A stretch of DNA of 64,000 nt from Kocuria flava (GTDB lineage: Bacteria; Actinomycetota; Actinomycetes; Actinomycetales; Micrococcaceae), in contig NZ_CP013254.1 of assembly GCF_001482365.1 (NCBI RefSeq), positions 1,054,001 through 1,118,000 of the forward strand. Direction: 5' to 3'. Positions 43,820 through 51,659 of the stretch are shown here, in pieces. Made by a program: the position numbers and the translations under genes. The notes under the pieces are model-generated. The model had not been told where the DNA came from, ran no database searches, and saw only the letters and a program-made list of their open reading frames with translations. Position 1 is the first letter of the stretch. Each line of letters starts with the position of its first letter.

Positions 43820-43995
43820 TGAGAACAGTGAAGTGGCTCACAGCACAGAAGTCAATGGGTTCGGTCCATCGTTTTCATGTTCGCCCCGAAGTGTTACGCG
43901 CCGGCGACATCCGGCTCACGGGCGGCGCCGCGCGGGCCGGCGGGCAGGATGGGCGGCAGGCGCGCAGCGGCGCGCGACGAGCGGAAGGAGCAGGC

Positions 43996-44787
43996 ATGAA
44001 CGGCACGCAGGGTGCAGGAGCGGCGGGAGGCGCCGACCGGGCGCGCACGGGCACGGCGGTGGTCACCGGGGCCGGGTCGGGGATCGGGCGGGCCGTGGCC
44101 CGGGCCTTCCTCGACGAGGGGTGGGCGGTCGTGCTCGCCGGGCGCCGGCGGGGGCCGCTGGAGGAGACGGCGGAGGGGCGGCCGGGGGCGCACGTGGTCC
44201 CCCTGGACGTCACCGACGCGGCGGACGTCGCGGCCGGGTTCCGGCGCGCCGAGGCCCTGCTGGGCCGCCTCGACGTGCTGTTCAACAACGCGGGCACCTT
44301 CGGCCCGCGCGGCACGGCCGACGAGATCGACGTGGCGGACTGGGAGCGGACCCTGCGGGTCAACCTCACCGGCAGCTTCCTGTGCGCGGCCGAGGCCTTC
44401 CGGATCATGCGCTCGCAGGAGCCGCAGGGCGGGCGGATCATCAACAACGGCTCGGTCTCGGCCCACGCCCCGCGCCCGCTCTCGGCGGCCTACACGGCGA
44501 GCAAGCACGCGGTCACGGGGCTGACGCGGTCCCTGGACCTCGACGGCCGCCCCTACGGGATCAGCTGCGGGCAGATCGACATCGGCAACGCCGCCACCGA
44601 GCTGCTCGCGGGACTGGGCACCGACGGCGGGGCGCTGCAGGCCGACGGGTCGCTGCGGCCCGAACCGAGCTTCCCCGTGGCGGAGGTCGGGCGGGCCGTG
44701 CTGCTCATGGCGCAGCTGCCGCCCTCGGCCACGGTCAACTCGCTCGTGCTGACCGCCGCGGGCATGCCCTTCCAGGGCCGGGGCTGA
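43996..44787 (+). CDS. Short-chain dehydrogenase/reductase
   Basis: The 263-residue classical SDR has the cofactor motif TGAGSGIGRAVA (about 24-35), VVPLDVTDAADV, NNAGTFG, the catalytic serine in NNGSVSAHAP and YTASKHA (Tyr-x3-Lys). The loss of an acidic residue after strand 2 (LAGRRRGP) favours NADP. It likely reduces a small carbonyl compound; the substrate is not evident. ATG 43996 has GAAGGAG upstream, while a longer in-frame start at 43828 lacks one and would run through unconserved sequence. It is divergent from uraD across the purine operator, so co-regulation is possible. Confidence 0.9.
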   Translation: MNGTQGAGAAGGADRARTGTAVVTGAGSGIGRAVARAFLDEGWAVVLAGRRRGPLEETAEGRPGAHVVPLDVTDAADVAAGFRRAEALLGRLDVLFNNAGTFGPRGTADEIDVADWERTLRVNLTGSFLCAAEAFRIMRSQEPQGGRIINNGSVSAHAPRPLSAAYTASKHAVTGLTRSLDLDGRPYGISCGQIDIGNAATELLAGLGTDGGALQADGSLRPEPSFPVAEVGRAVLLMAQLPPSATVNSLVLTAAGMPFQGRG

Positions 44788-44812
44788 CCCCCTCCCCCCT
44801 CCCCCTCACCCT

Positions 44813-44898
44813 TCCGCGAGATCCCATGCCGAGGCCGAGATCCCATGTCGCACACGGGTGCGGCATGGGATCTCGGAGCTGCGATGGGATCTCGCGGA
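44813..44898. repeat. Double inverted repeat (CGAGATCCCAT family) between SDR and bcp
   Basis: The outer arms TCCGCGAGATCCCAT (44813-44827) and their complement (44884-44898) match over 15 bases. The inner arms CCGAGATCCCATG (44835-44847) and their complement (44864-44876) match over 13. All four arms contain CGAGATCCCAT, so the element is two nested copies of one hairpin. It can terminate both converging genes. The element at 6843-6926 has the same plan with CGAGCTCCC. Confidence 0.85.
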
Positions 44899-44960
44899 GA
44901 GGGGTGGTGCGGGATGGGGCGGCGGGGTGAGGGGGCGGCGGGATGAGCGGACGGTGCGGC

Positions 44961-45428
44961 TCAGGCCGCCAGCTGCTCGCGCAGGCGGGCCACGTGGCCC
45001 TGCGCCTGCACGTCGTACTCCGCCGAGGCGATCGTGCCCTGCTCGTCGACGACGAAGGTCGAGCGCAGCGGGCCCACGCGCGTCTCGCCGCCGACCGACT
45101 TCTCGCCCCAGGCGCCCCAGGCGCGTGCCGTCGCGGACTCCGGGTCGGAGAGCAGCCGGTAGGGCAGGGCGTGCTCCTCGGCGAAGCGGGCCAGGGTCTG
45201 CCGGTCGTCGGCCGAGACGCCCAGCACGGTGTAGCCCAGGCTCTCGAGGGAGGCGAGGTTGTCGCGGAAGTCGCACGCCTCGGACGTGCACCCGGGCGTG
45301 AACGCCTTCGGGTAGAAGTAGACGATCACCCGCCGGCCGCGCAGACCGGCCAGGTCCACCTCGCGGCCCTCGTGGTCGGCCAGGGCCAGGGCGGGGGCGG
45401 GGTCGCCCGCGCGGAGCTGCTGCGTCAT
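44961..45428 (-). CDS. bcp: Peroxiredoxin of the BCP/PrxQ type
   Basis: The 155-residue thiol peroxidase reduces hydrogen peroxide and organic peroxides in the cytoplasm. Peroxidatic Cys47 lies in KAFTPGCTSEAC and the resolving Cys52 is five residues later, the PrxQ arrangement. VIVYFYPK, GVSADDRQTLARFAEEHALPYRLLSDP and the C-terminal RSTFVVDEQGTI are typical. It may help with the hydrogen peroxide made by uricase nearby, but no shared operator is seen. GAGGACCC precedes the ATG. Confidence 0.95.
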   Translation of the reverse strand: MTQQLRAGDPAPALALADHEGREVDLAGLRGRRVIVYFYPKAFTPGCTSEACDFRDNLASLESLGYTVLGVSADDRQTLARFAEEHALPYRLLSDPESATARAWGAWGEKSVGGETRVGPLRSTFVVDEQGTIASAEYDVQAQGHVARLREQLAA

Positions 45429-45552
45429 GGGTCCTCCTCGTGGTGCTGCGGTGGTCGTGGTCCGAGTCTGCCCTGCCGGCCCCGGTGCCCGGGGTGCGGA
45501 CGCGCCCGGTGCGCGGGCGCGTCCGGGCGGTCGCGAGCCGGTCCGGGCGGGG

Positions 45553-45741
45553 TCAGGCGAGCGGGCGGCGGACCGAGAGCCGGCCCACGGCCGCGCCGAC
45601 GGCGGCCGAGGAGAGCGCGAGCACCCACAGCGGGGTGGCGCGGTGCTCCCGCTGCGGGGGGAGGCTCAGGTCCGGGTCGCAGTCGGCGCCCGTGTAGGTG
45701 AAGAACGTCGCCGGGGCGGCGTAGGCCGGTGCAGTGGTCAT
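45553..45741 (-). CDS. Small membrane protein of unknown function under the purine operator
   Basis: I do not recognise this 62-residue protein. Residues 1-36 are polar and include FFTYTGADCDPDLSLPPQ with a single cysteine. Residues 37-56 (PLWVLALSSAAVGAAVGRLS) form one membrane helix, followed by a basic RRPLA end, which suggests the N-terminus outside or facing the membrane surface. TGAGGAGT lies 6 bases before the ATG, so translation is credible. The perfect operator palindrome at 45765-45782 lies only 23 bases upstream of the start codon. That places it in the urate-glyoxylate regulon. A partner for the NCS2 permease is one possibility; nothing in the sequence proves it. Confidence 0.65.
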   Translation of the reverse strand: MTTAPAYAAPATFFTYTGADCDPDLSLPPQREHRATPLWVLALSSAAVGAAVGRLSVRRPLA

Positions 45742-45764
45742 CGGAACTCCTCACAGTTCATTCT

Positions 45765-45791
45765 ACGGAATAATAATTCCGTATCGTGAAA
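45765..45791. promoter_or_regulatory. Three-half-site operator before the 62-residue protein gene
   Basis: ACGGAAT-AATA-ATTCCGT (45765-45782) is a perfect 18-base palindrome, followed by TGAAA (45787-45791). The gaps between CGGAA, TTCCG and TGAAA are 6 and 5 bases, as at the other three sites. The spacer AATA is the same as at uraD. On the minus strand the centre gives TATTAT and just downstream TAGAAT, either of which could be the -10 box. Confidence 0.8.
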
Positions 45792-46005
45792 CATAGCGTG
45801 GAGTGCGGAGGTGGTCAAGGGGTTCGGCGCAATTGCGGGCCCGAACAGGGGGCCCGGGACGGTCGCGCGCGGGTCGACGGGTCGCCACGGGCACGGGCCG
45901 TGGCGCGCCCCGGCGGGCAGCGGGTGAAGACCCGCCGGAGGCGGGACGGGGCCGGGAACGGCCGGGGTGCCGGAGCCCGAAGAAGAGGGGCCGGAGCGGC
46001 GGCGC

Positions 46006-46785
46006 TCAGTCGCGCAGCCGCAGCTCCGTGCACAGGTCCTCGCCGAGGACGAAGCGGCGCACCGGGGCCCGCACGGCCCCGGAGAGGTGGTCGGCGCCGG
46101 GGAAGCGGATGCCCGGCACGCCGTCGCCGATGAGCATCGGCGCGGTCGTGAGGAACAGCCGGTGCAGGGCGCCGGCGGCGAGGAAGCCGGAGACGGTGCG
46201 GCCCCCGCCCTCGACGAGCACCCGGTCCAGCCCCCGCCGCGCGAGCGCGGCGAGGACCTCGGCCGGGGCCAGGCGGCGTCCCGGGGCGGGCAGGCGCAGG
46301 AGTTCCACGTGCCCGGCGAGCCGTCCGGCCACGACGGCGTCCTCGCCCACGACCCACAGGGTCGGGGCGGCCCCGTCGGTCAGCACGGCCGCCCCCCGCG
46401 GGGAGCGGGCCGAGGGGTCCAGGACCACGCGCACGGGGTGCTCGCCGGCCACGGCCCGCACGGTCAGCCGGCAGTCGTCGGCGGCCACGGTGCCGGCGCC
46501 GACGACGACGGCGTCGACGAGCGCGCGCAGCCGGTGCAGGTGCTCCCGGTCCTCGGGGCCGGTGACGAACTCCGCGTGGCCGGTCCGGGAGGCGATGAAG
46601 CCGTCGAGGCTCTGGCCCAGCTGGGCGATCACCAGCGGGCCGTCCCGGGCGACGAGCGGGCCGTAGCGCTCGGCGAGCGCCGCGCCGGGGCCGTGCGCGG
46701 CGGGGACCTCGCCGGCCAGCAGCGCAGCCCACGCCGCGGCCCCGTCGGGGGCCGCGGCGTCGTCACGGGCGGGGACCTCGCGCAC
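46006..46785 (-). CDS. RibD C-terminal-domain reductase-like protein
   Basis: The 259-residue protein belongs to the pyrimidine reductase/DHFR-like family. After a variable N-terminal 50 residues it shows LVIAQLGQSLDGFIASRTGHAEFVTGPEDREHLHRLRALVDAVVVGAGTVAADD, followed by DRVLVEGGGRTVSGFLAAGALHRLFLTTAPMLIGDG. This matches the RibD reductase domain including the NADPH-binding G-x-G-T and the EGGG motif. No deaminase domain or other riboflavin genes are present, so riboflavin synthesis is uncertain. It starts 7 bases after the stop of the ferritin-like gene. The 264-base gap after it on the other side contains the operator at 45765. Confidence 0.88.
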   Translation of the reverse strand: MREVPARDDAAAPDGAAAWAALLAGEVPAAHGPGAALAERYGPLVARDGPLVIAQLGQSLDGFIASRTGHAEFVTGPEDREHLHRLRALVDAVVVGAGTVAADDCRLTVRAVAGEHPVRVVLDPSARSPRGAAVLTDGAAPTLWVVGEDAVVAGRLAGHVELLRLPAPGRRLAPAEVLAALARRGLDRVLVEGGGRTVSGFLAAGALHRLFLTTAPMLIGDGVPGIRFPGADHLSGAVRAPVRRFVLGEDLCTELRLRD

Positions 46786-46792
46786 GGCGGGC

Positions 46793-47332
46793 TCAGCCGT
46801 GCGCGCGGAACCGGTCCCGGGCCGTCTCGCGGGCGACCTCGAGCAGCCGGTCGTACTGGTCGGCGGCCTCGGCCTCGAGGCGGCGCAGCTGCCCGGCGTC
46901 GAGGCGCGGCTCGTCGGGGACGAGCTCGAGCAGCGTGACCCACATGCTGCGCTTGGCCACCACGAGGGACTGCAGCATCTCGAGCTCGCCGTGGGCGGCG
47001 ACCCCGGCGCGCTCGCGGATCCGGCTCAGCGGGTTGAGCCGGGAGGCGATGCCCGCGACCGTGCCCAGTGCCTTCGCGAGGGTGCGCCGCGAGAAGCCGA
47101 GCCGGGCGAGCATGGTCTCGAGCTCCTCGATGTCGTGGCGGATCTCCTCGTGGAACGTGGCGAAGCGCCCCTCGTGGGGGGTCCCGGCCCAGCTGCGGCG
47201 GGCCTCGTCGAAGAGCCGCACCCCGGACAGGGCGCCCATGTAGTGCCCGAGCATGTACGCCTCGAGCCGGTCGGCCCGCAGCGCGGCGGGGCGGGCGGTT
47301 CCGTCGTCGTCGGGCCGGGTCTGCTCGCTCAC
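46793..47332 (-). CDS. Uncharacterised ferritin-like helical protein
   Basis: The 179-residue all-helical protein lacks a confident family. The pattern DRLEAYMLGHYMGALSGVRLFDEARRSW, then FHEEIRHDIEELETMLARLG, then AHGELEMLQSLVVAKRSMW and RLEAEAADQYDRLLEVARETA gives four helices with Glu and His residues spaced as in DUF892-like or ferritin-like bundles. There is no signal peptide. It precedes the RibD-like gene by seven bases, suggesting co-translation. ATG 47332 follows GGAGGTCCCC. An iron-binding or stress role is only a structural guess. Confidence 0.7.
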   Translation of the reverse strand: MSEQTRPDDDGTARPAALRADRLEAYMLGHYMGALSGVRLFDEARRSWAGTPHEGRFATFHEEIRHDIEELETMLARLGFSRRTLAKALGTVAGIASRLNPLSRIRERAGVAAHGELEMLQSLVVAKRSMWVTLLELVPDEPRLDAGQLRRLEAEAADQYDRLLEVARETARDRFRAHG

Positions 47333-47480
47333 GGGGACCTCCTGGTCGTCGGTGCCGCGGGCCGTCCGGCCGCGGGGGCGTGGGTGCCCAGCGTACTGAC
47401 TCGTGGGCGCGCACGGCAGGCGGGCGACGGCGTGCGACCGCCGCCGGGAGGATCGTAAGCGATGTGATTATCATGGGCGC

Positions 47481-47738
47481 ATGAGCGAGCACAGCGACCA
47501 GGACCCCCGCACCGACGAGACCCTCGGCGCCCCGGCCCCCGAGCCGGGCAGCGGGCTCGACCGGGACCCGGACGAGTGGGCCACGGGCGAGGAGCCCATG
47601 ACCGCCGCCCAGCGCAGCTACCTCGACACCCTGGCCCGCGAGGCCGGGGAGGAGCTGCCGGCCGACCTGACCAAGGCCGAGGCCTCCAAGCACATCGACC
47701 GGCTGCAGGACCGCAGCGACCGGGTCGGGGACGAGTAG
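47481..47738 (+). CDS. DUF3072 protein
   Basis: The 85-residue acidic protein has an N-terminal disordered region and the DUF3072 core DRDPDEWATGEEPMTAAQRSYLDTLAREAGEELPADLTKAEASKHIDRLQ. The core resembles a small two-helix module found alone in many bacteria and has no assigned function. ATG 47481 begins the conserved protein. An AT-rich patch (TGTGATTATCAT, 47463-47474) upstream is probably its promoter and would make the transcript nearly leaderless. It is followed by the epimerase gene after 67 bases. Confidence 0.88.
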   Translation: MSEHSDQDPRTDETLGAPAPEPGSGLDRDPDEWATGEEPMTAAQRSYLDTLAREAGEELPADLTKAEASKHIDRLQDRSDRVGDE

Positions 47739-47805
47739 TCCCCGCCCCGGGCAGGCGGCAGCCAGGACACCCGCCGCGAGGGCGGCCGACCGGAAGGAGA
47801 GCGCC

Positions 47806-48837
47806 GTGAGGATCGTCGTGCTGGGAGCGACCGGCAACGTGGGCACCGCCGTGCTGCGGCGGTTGCACGCCGCGCCCGGGGTCACGGATGTCGTGGGCGT
47901 GAGCCGCCACGGCCCGGAGCGCTCCGGGGCGCCGTACGACGGCGTGCAGTGGCACCGCCTCGACGTCGCCGACAAGGAGTGCGTCGCCCCGCTCGCGGAG
48001 GTGCTGCGCGGGGCCGACGCCGTGATCCACCTCGTGTGGCTGATCCGGCCCAACCGCGACCGCGCCGTGATGCACCGGACCAACGTCGACGGGCTCGTGC
48101 ACGTCCTCGACGCGGTCGCCCTCGCCGGGGTCCCCCACGTCGTCTACCCCTCCTCGCTGGGGGCCTACGCCCCGGGGCCCAAGGACCGGCCCGTCGACGA
48201 GTCCTGGCCGCTGGGCGGGGTCGAGACCTCCCACTACAACGTGCAGAAGGCCGAGACCGAGACGATCCTCGACCGGTTCGAGGCGGCGCACCCGCAGGTG
48301 CTCGTCACCAGGCTGCGGCCCGGGTTCCTGTTCCAGGCGGCCGCCGGGCCCGAGATCCACGACTACTTCTTCGGCCCGCTCGTGCCCCGGTGGCTGGTGG
48401 CCCGGCTGCGGCTGCCCGTCCTGCCCTTCCCGGAGCGCTTCCGCTTCCAGGTGCTGCACACCGACGACGTCGCGGACGCGCTCTGGCGGGTGATCGACCA
48501 GCGGGCCGGCGGGGCCTTCAACGTCGCCGCCGAGCCCGTGGTGGGCCCCGACGGGCTGGCCCGGGTGCTCGGGGCTCGGCGGGTCCTTCCCGTCCCCCCG
48601 GCCCTCGTGCGGGCCGTCGTGGCCCTGGCCTACCGGCTGCGGCTGCAGCCCACCGACCCCGGGTGGATCGACCTGGCCGAGGCGGTGCCCGTCATGGACA
48701 CCACCCGCATCCGCGAGGTCACCGGGTGGTCGGAGACCGTCAGCTCCCTCGACGCGATCCGCGAGCTGCTCGACGCCGCCGGCGGCCCCGAGGGGCTGGG
48801 CAACGCGGAGCACCGCGCGCGCTCCCCGCTGGTCTGA
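47806..48837 (+). CDS. NAD-dependent epimerase/dehydratase family protein
   Basis: The 343-residue extended SDR has the Rossmann motif VVLGATGNVGTAVLRRL and the later HLVWLIRPNRD and VVYPSSLGAYAPG. The Tyr/Lys pair is in SHYNVQKAETE, close to the classical Y-x3-K. The C-terminal LQPTDPGWIDLAEAVPVMDT belongs to a common actinobacterial subgroup of nucleoside-diphosphate-sugar epimerase-like proteins without known substrate. The GTG start follows GAAGGAGAGC. It shares the strand with the DUF3072 gene. Confidence 0.88.
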   Translation: MRIVVLGATGNVGTAVLRRLHAAPGVTDVVGVSRHGPERSGAPYDGVQWHRLDVADKECVAPLAEVLRGADAVIHLVWLIRPNRDRAVMHRTNVDGLVHVLDAVALAGVPHVVYPSSLGAYAPGPKDRPVDESWPLGGVETSHYNVQKAETETILDRFEAAHPQVLVTRLRPGFLFQAAAGPEIHDYFFGPLVPRWLVARLRLPVLPFPERFRFQVLHTDDVADALWRVIDQRAGGAFNVAAEPVVGPDGLARVLGARRVLPVPPALVRAVVALAYRLRLQPTDPGWIDLAEAVPVMDTTRIREVTGWSETVSSLDAIRELLDAAGGPEGLGNAEHRARSPLV

Positions 48838-49034
48838 CCGTGTTCCTCCATGACGTTGCTGTCACTGGCGGCAGCCGGCCTCGCGTCCTTCGCGACGCGA
48901 CGTCCCGGTGGGGACCGCAGCACCGGCTGTCGTGCCGGGGCCCCGTCACGGCCGCGGCCGACCGTTGCCCCGGGCCGGCGCCGGGGCGTAGCGTCCCAGC
49001 ACAGCGCCCGTCGCAGACACACGGAGGATCTCTC

Positions 49035-49640
49035 ATGCGGCTCAGGACACAGGTGGGGATGCTCGCAGCGGCGGGCGTGCTGGTGCTGACAGGCTGCGGC
49101 GGCACCGCCGGGGACGACGCCGGGCAACCGGCCACCACGGCGCCCGGCGGCGATGCCCTCGCGGCGAGCATGCGCACCGCGGAGGAGGCCGGAGTGGGGA
49201 CCGTGCGGTTCACCGAGGCCGAGGGCGGCATCCGGGTGGAGGCGCAGATCGACGGTCTGGAGCCGGGATTCTACGGTCTGCACGTCCACGGCACGGGCCT
49301 GTGCGAGCCGGACAGTGCGGCCCCGGGCGACCCGGCCGCGACGGGGTCGTTCCTCTCAGCCGGCGGGCACCTCGGCTCCGAGCGGGGCGAGCACCCCGAC
49401 CACGCGGGTGATCTGCCGAGCCTCTACGTCACCGACAGCGGTCAGGGCGCCCTGACCGTCCTCACCGACCGGTTCACCCTGGACGAGCTCCGGGACGAGG
49501 ACGGCAGCGCCGTGATGATCCACTCCGGGGCGGACAACTACGCCAACATCCCCGACCGCTACGCCCCCGACGGGCCGGACGAGGACACGCTGGGCACCGG
49601 CGACGCCGGCTCCCGCCTGGCCTGCGGCGTGGTGGAGTAG
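49035..49640 (+). CDS. sodC: Lipoprotein Cu/Zn superoxide dismutase
   Basis: The 201-residue protein has a lipoprotein signal with lipobox VLTGC (Cys21), so it should be anchored on the outer face of the membrane. The SodC fold is visible: GFYGLHVHGTGLCEP (copper histidines and the disulfide Cys), SAGGHLGSERGEHPDHAGDLPSLYV (bridging and zinc histidines and the zinc Asp) and AVMIHSGADNYANIPDRY (copper His). A second disulfide Cys lies near the end (RLACGVVE). It removes superoxide outside the cytoplasm. The promoter -10 may be TAGCGT near 48987. GGAGG precedes the ATG. Confidence 0.95.
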   Translation: MRLRTQVGMLAAAGVLVLTGCGGTAGDDAGQPATTAPGGDALAASMRTAEEAGVGTVRFTEAEGGIRVEAQIDGLEPGFYGLHVHGTGLCEPDSAAPGDPAATGSFLSAGGHLGSERGEHPDHAGDLPSLYVTDSGQGALTVLTDRFTLDELRDEDGSAVMIHSGADNYANIPDRYAPDGPDEDTLGTGDAGSRLACGVVE

Positions 49641-49722
49641 ACCGGGGAGCGGGGCCGCAGGAGGAGGGTCCGGCGGGCGGGCGGCCCACCGTGGTCCGCC
49701 CGGGCGGCGGGCTCGCGAGCCG

Positions 49723-50742
49723 TCACCGGCCCCTGGGCGGGGCGGGCTCCCCGCCGCGGACGACGACCTCCCCAGTGGCCGTCGAGTCGTCGCGCAGCAT
49801 CCATCCCATGCGCTTGTGCGTGCGCACCCCGACGTCGGACTCCACGACCTGCACCCCGGGCGCGGCCGCCTGCAGCCCGGCCTCGACCTCGAGGATCTCC
49901 CCGGGGGTGCGCAGCCACAGCAGGAACGTCAGGTTCGTGTCCCCCGTGGTGGAGGCGCACAGCCGCAGCGTGCGGTAGGAGCGCAGGTAGCGCACCGCCG
50001 CCTCGAGCTGGGCCGGGGGCACCCGCACGTACCACTGGCAGGGCACGGGGTGGCCCGAGTGCTCCTGGGCCAGCTCGCAGCGCACGGCCACCAGCCCCGT
50101 CCCCACCGCCTGCCGCAGGTGCCGGGCCGCCGTGGTGGGGTGGGTCCCGGTGGCCGCCGCGACCTGCGCCGCGGTGGCCCGCCCGTCCCGCTGCAGCACG
50201 GCCGTGAGCTCCTCCAGGTGCGGGGGCACCGCCCCGTGCGGGCGCTCCGGCCCGCCGCGCAGCTGCGCGACCCGCCGCTGCTGCTCGGGGGTGAGCACGT
50301 CCAGGCGCCAGTTGCTGCCGATGGCGTACAGGCGGGTGGCCACGGTGACCCGGCTGCGCAGGATCGCCGGGTCGGCCCGCACGAGGGGGAGCACGTCGCG
50401 GGTCATCTGCTGCCAGTCGCGGGTGAGCACGGTCAGCCGCACGTCCCAGGCGCGCGCCGACTCCTCCACCGTGCTGATCTCGGGACTCGCGCACAGCCGC
50501 CGCAGCACCTCCTCCCGGTGGCCGGGACGGCACTCGAGGCCGATGAAGGTCGCGCAGCCCCGGGTCCCCGAGGTGCCGAGGTGGCCGGTCACCCACGTGC
50601 GGCCCTCCGTGCGCAGCCGCTCCCAGCGTGCGGCGAGCGTGGTGGGGTGGCGCCCCAGGGTCGCGCCCAGCTGGGTCCACGTGGCGCGGGGGGCGATCTG
50701 CAGGGCGTGGACCAGTTCCAGGTCCTCGACGGGCAGCTCCAT
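49723..50742 (-). CDS. Lrp/AsnC-family regulator with two winged-helix/ligand modules
   Basis: The 339-residue regulator is about twice the size of a standard Lrp protein. It appears to carry two copies of the AsnC plan: a first HTH (ELVHALQIAPRATWTQLGATLGRHPTTLAARWERL) with RAM-like region, and a second HTH (LTAVLQRDGRATAAQVAAATGTHPTTAARHLRQA) followed by CASTTGDTNLTFLLWLRTPGEILEVEAGL, the ligand-binding ACT-like fold. Actinobacteria have such double Lrp proteins. It is divergent from the DUF5058-M20 cassette and probably regulates it in response to an amino acid or peptide derivative. Confidence 0.9.
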   Translation of the reverse strand: MELPVEDLELVHALQIAPRATWTQLGATLGRHPTTLAARWERLRTEGRTWVTGHLGTSGTRGCATFIGLECRPGHREEVLRRLCASPEISTVEESARAWDVRLTVLTRDWQQMTRDVLPLVRADPAILRSRVTVATRLYAIGSNWRLDVLTPEQQRRVAQLRGGPERPHGAVPPHLEELTAVLQRDGRATAAQVAAATGTHPTTAARHLRQAVGTGLVAVRCELAQEHSGHPVPCQWYVRVPPAQLEAAVRYLRSYRTLRLCASTTGDTNLTFLLWLRTPGEILEVEAGLQAAAPGVQVVESDVGVRTHKRMGWMLRDDSTATGEVVVRGGEPAPPRGR

Positions 50743-50769
50743 GCTCGATCCTTCGGTGTGAGGGTTCTC

Positions 50770-50814
50770 GTATGCAGTTTATCGCAGTTCTGCGGCGGTC
50801 GTGATCCGGGTCAC
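50770..50814. promoter_or_regulatory. Probable Lrp-type operator between lrp and the DUF5058 gene
   Basis: GCAGTT occurs at 50774-50779 and again at 50784-50789, one helical turn apart, followed by CTGC, which makes an inverted pair with the first GCAG. A near-palindrome GTGATCCGGGTCAC lies at 50801-50814. The patch is the AT-richest part of the 133-base gap, so both divergent promoters should overlap it. Confidence 0.6.
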
Positions 50815-50875
50815 GCCACGCTCGATCCGACCAACGAGCGCGTCCCGCGCCCGCCCGACCGTCCAGGGAGTTCCC

Positions 50876-51631
50876 ATGCCGCTCCGCACCGTCGTCGACG
50901 GCGCCTCCACCGAGATCCTGTCCGTGGCCAACCTGCCCGTGCTGTGGATCTGCGCCCTCGGCGTCTTCGCCGTGATCGTCGTCCAGACCCTCGTCTACGT
51001 CCGGGCCGCCCGCACCGCCGCCCCGGCCGCGGGGATGACCCGCGAGGAGCTGCGGACCTCCTTCCGCGCCGGCGCGGTCTCCGCCGTCGGCCCGTCCCTG
51101 GCCGTGGCCCTCGTGGCGGTGGCCCTGCTGACCGTCTTCGGCGCCCCGGCCGTGCTCGTGCGCATCGGGCTGATCGGGTCCGTGTCCTTCGAGACCGGCG
51201 CGGCGAGCATCGCCGCCGGCACCATGGGCGCCGACCTCGGCGGGCCCAGCTACACCCAGGGCGTGTTCGCCGTGGCGTTCATGGCCATGAGCCTGGGCGG
51301 GGCGATGTGGATGCTCGCCACGCTGATCCTCACCCCGCTGCTCAAGCGCGGGGACGTGAGCCTGCGGCGGGTCAACCCCGCGGTGATGACCGTCGTGCCC
51401 GGCGCCGCCCTGCTCGGGGCCTTCTTCGCCCTCGGCCTGGCGGAGCTGCCCAAGTCGGGCAACCACGTGGTCGCCTTCCTGGCCTCGGCCGCGGCGATGG
51501 CGGTCTGCCTCGGGGTCGCCCGGGCGCTGGGACGCCGGTGGATCCGCGAGTGGGCCCTGGGCCTGGCGATCCTGACCGCCCTGGTCGTCACCTACTTCAC
51601 CGTCGGCGCGGGCCTGTTCCCCGCCGCCTGA
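50876..51631 (+). CDS. DUF5058 membrane protein
   Basis: The 251-residue polytopic protein of the DUF5058 family has about six membrane helices. It contains LPVLWICALGVFAVIVVQTLVYVRAA at the start, RIGLIGSVSFETGAASIAAGTMGADLGGPSYTQGVFAVAFMAMSLGGAMWML in the centre and NPAVMTVVPGAALLGAFFALGLAELPKSGNHVVAF near the end. No catalytic motif is visible. It is the first of three genes with a second membrane protein and an M20 amidohydrolase, which suggests a two-part transporter for the hydrolase substrate. AGGGAG lies 6 bases before ATG 50876. Confidence 0.85.
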   Translation: MPLRTVVDGASTEILSVANLPVLWICALGVFAVIVVQTLVYVRAARTAAPAAGMTREELRTSFRAGAVSAVGPSLAVALVAVALLTVFGAPAVLVRIGLIGSVSFETGAASIAAGTMGADLGGPSYTQGVFAVAFMAMSLGGAMWMLATLILTPLLKRGDVSLRRVNPAVMTVVPGAALLGAFFALGLAELPKSGNHVVAFLASAAAMAVCLGVARALGRRWIREWALGLAILTALVVTYFTVGAGLFPAA

Positions 51632-51659
51632 GCCGCCGACCCACCGGAGGAGAACCACC

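Noticed and set aside
47461..47480. tRNA or small RNA in the AT-rich patch before the DUF3072 gene
   Set aside because: It is too short and has no cloverleaf or stable hairpin; a promoter explains the composition.
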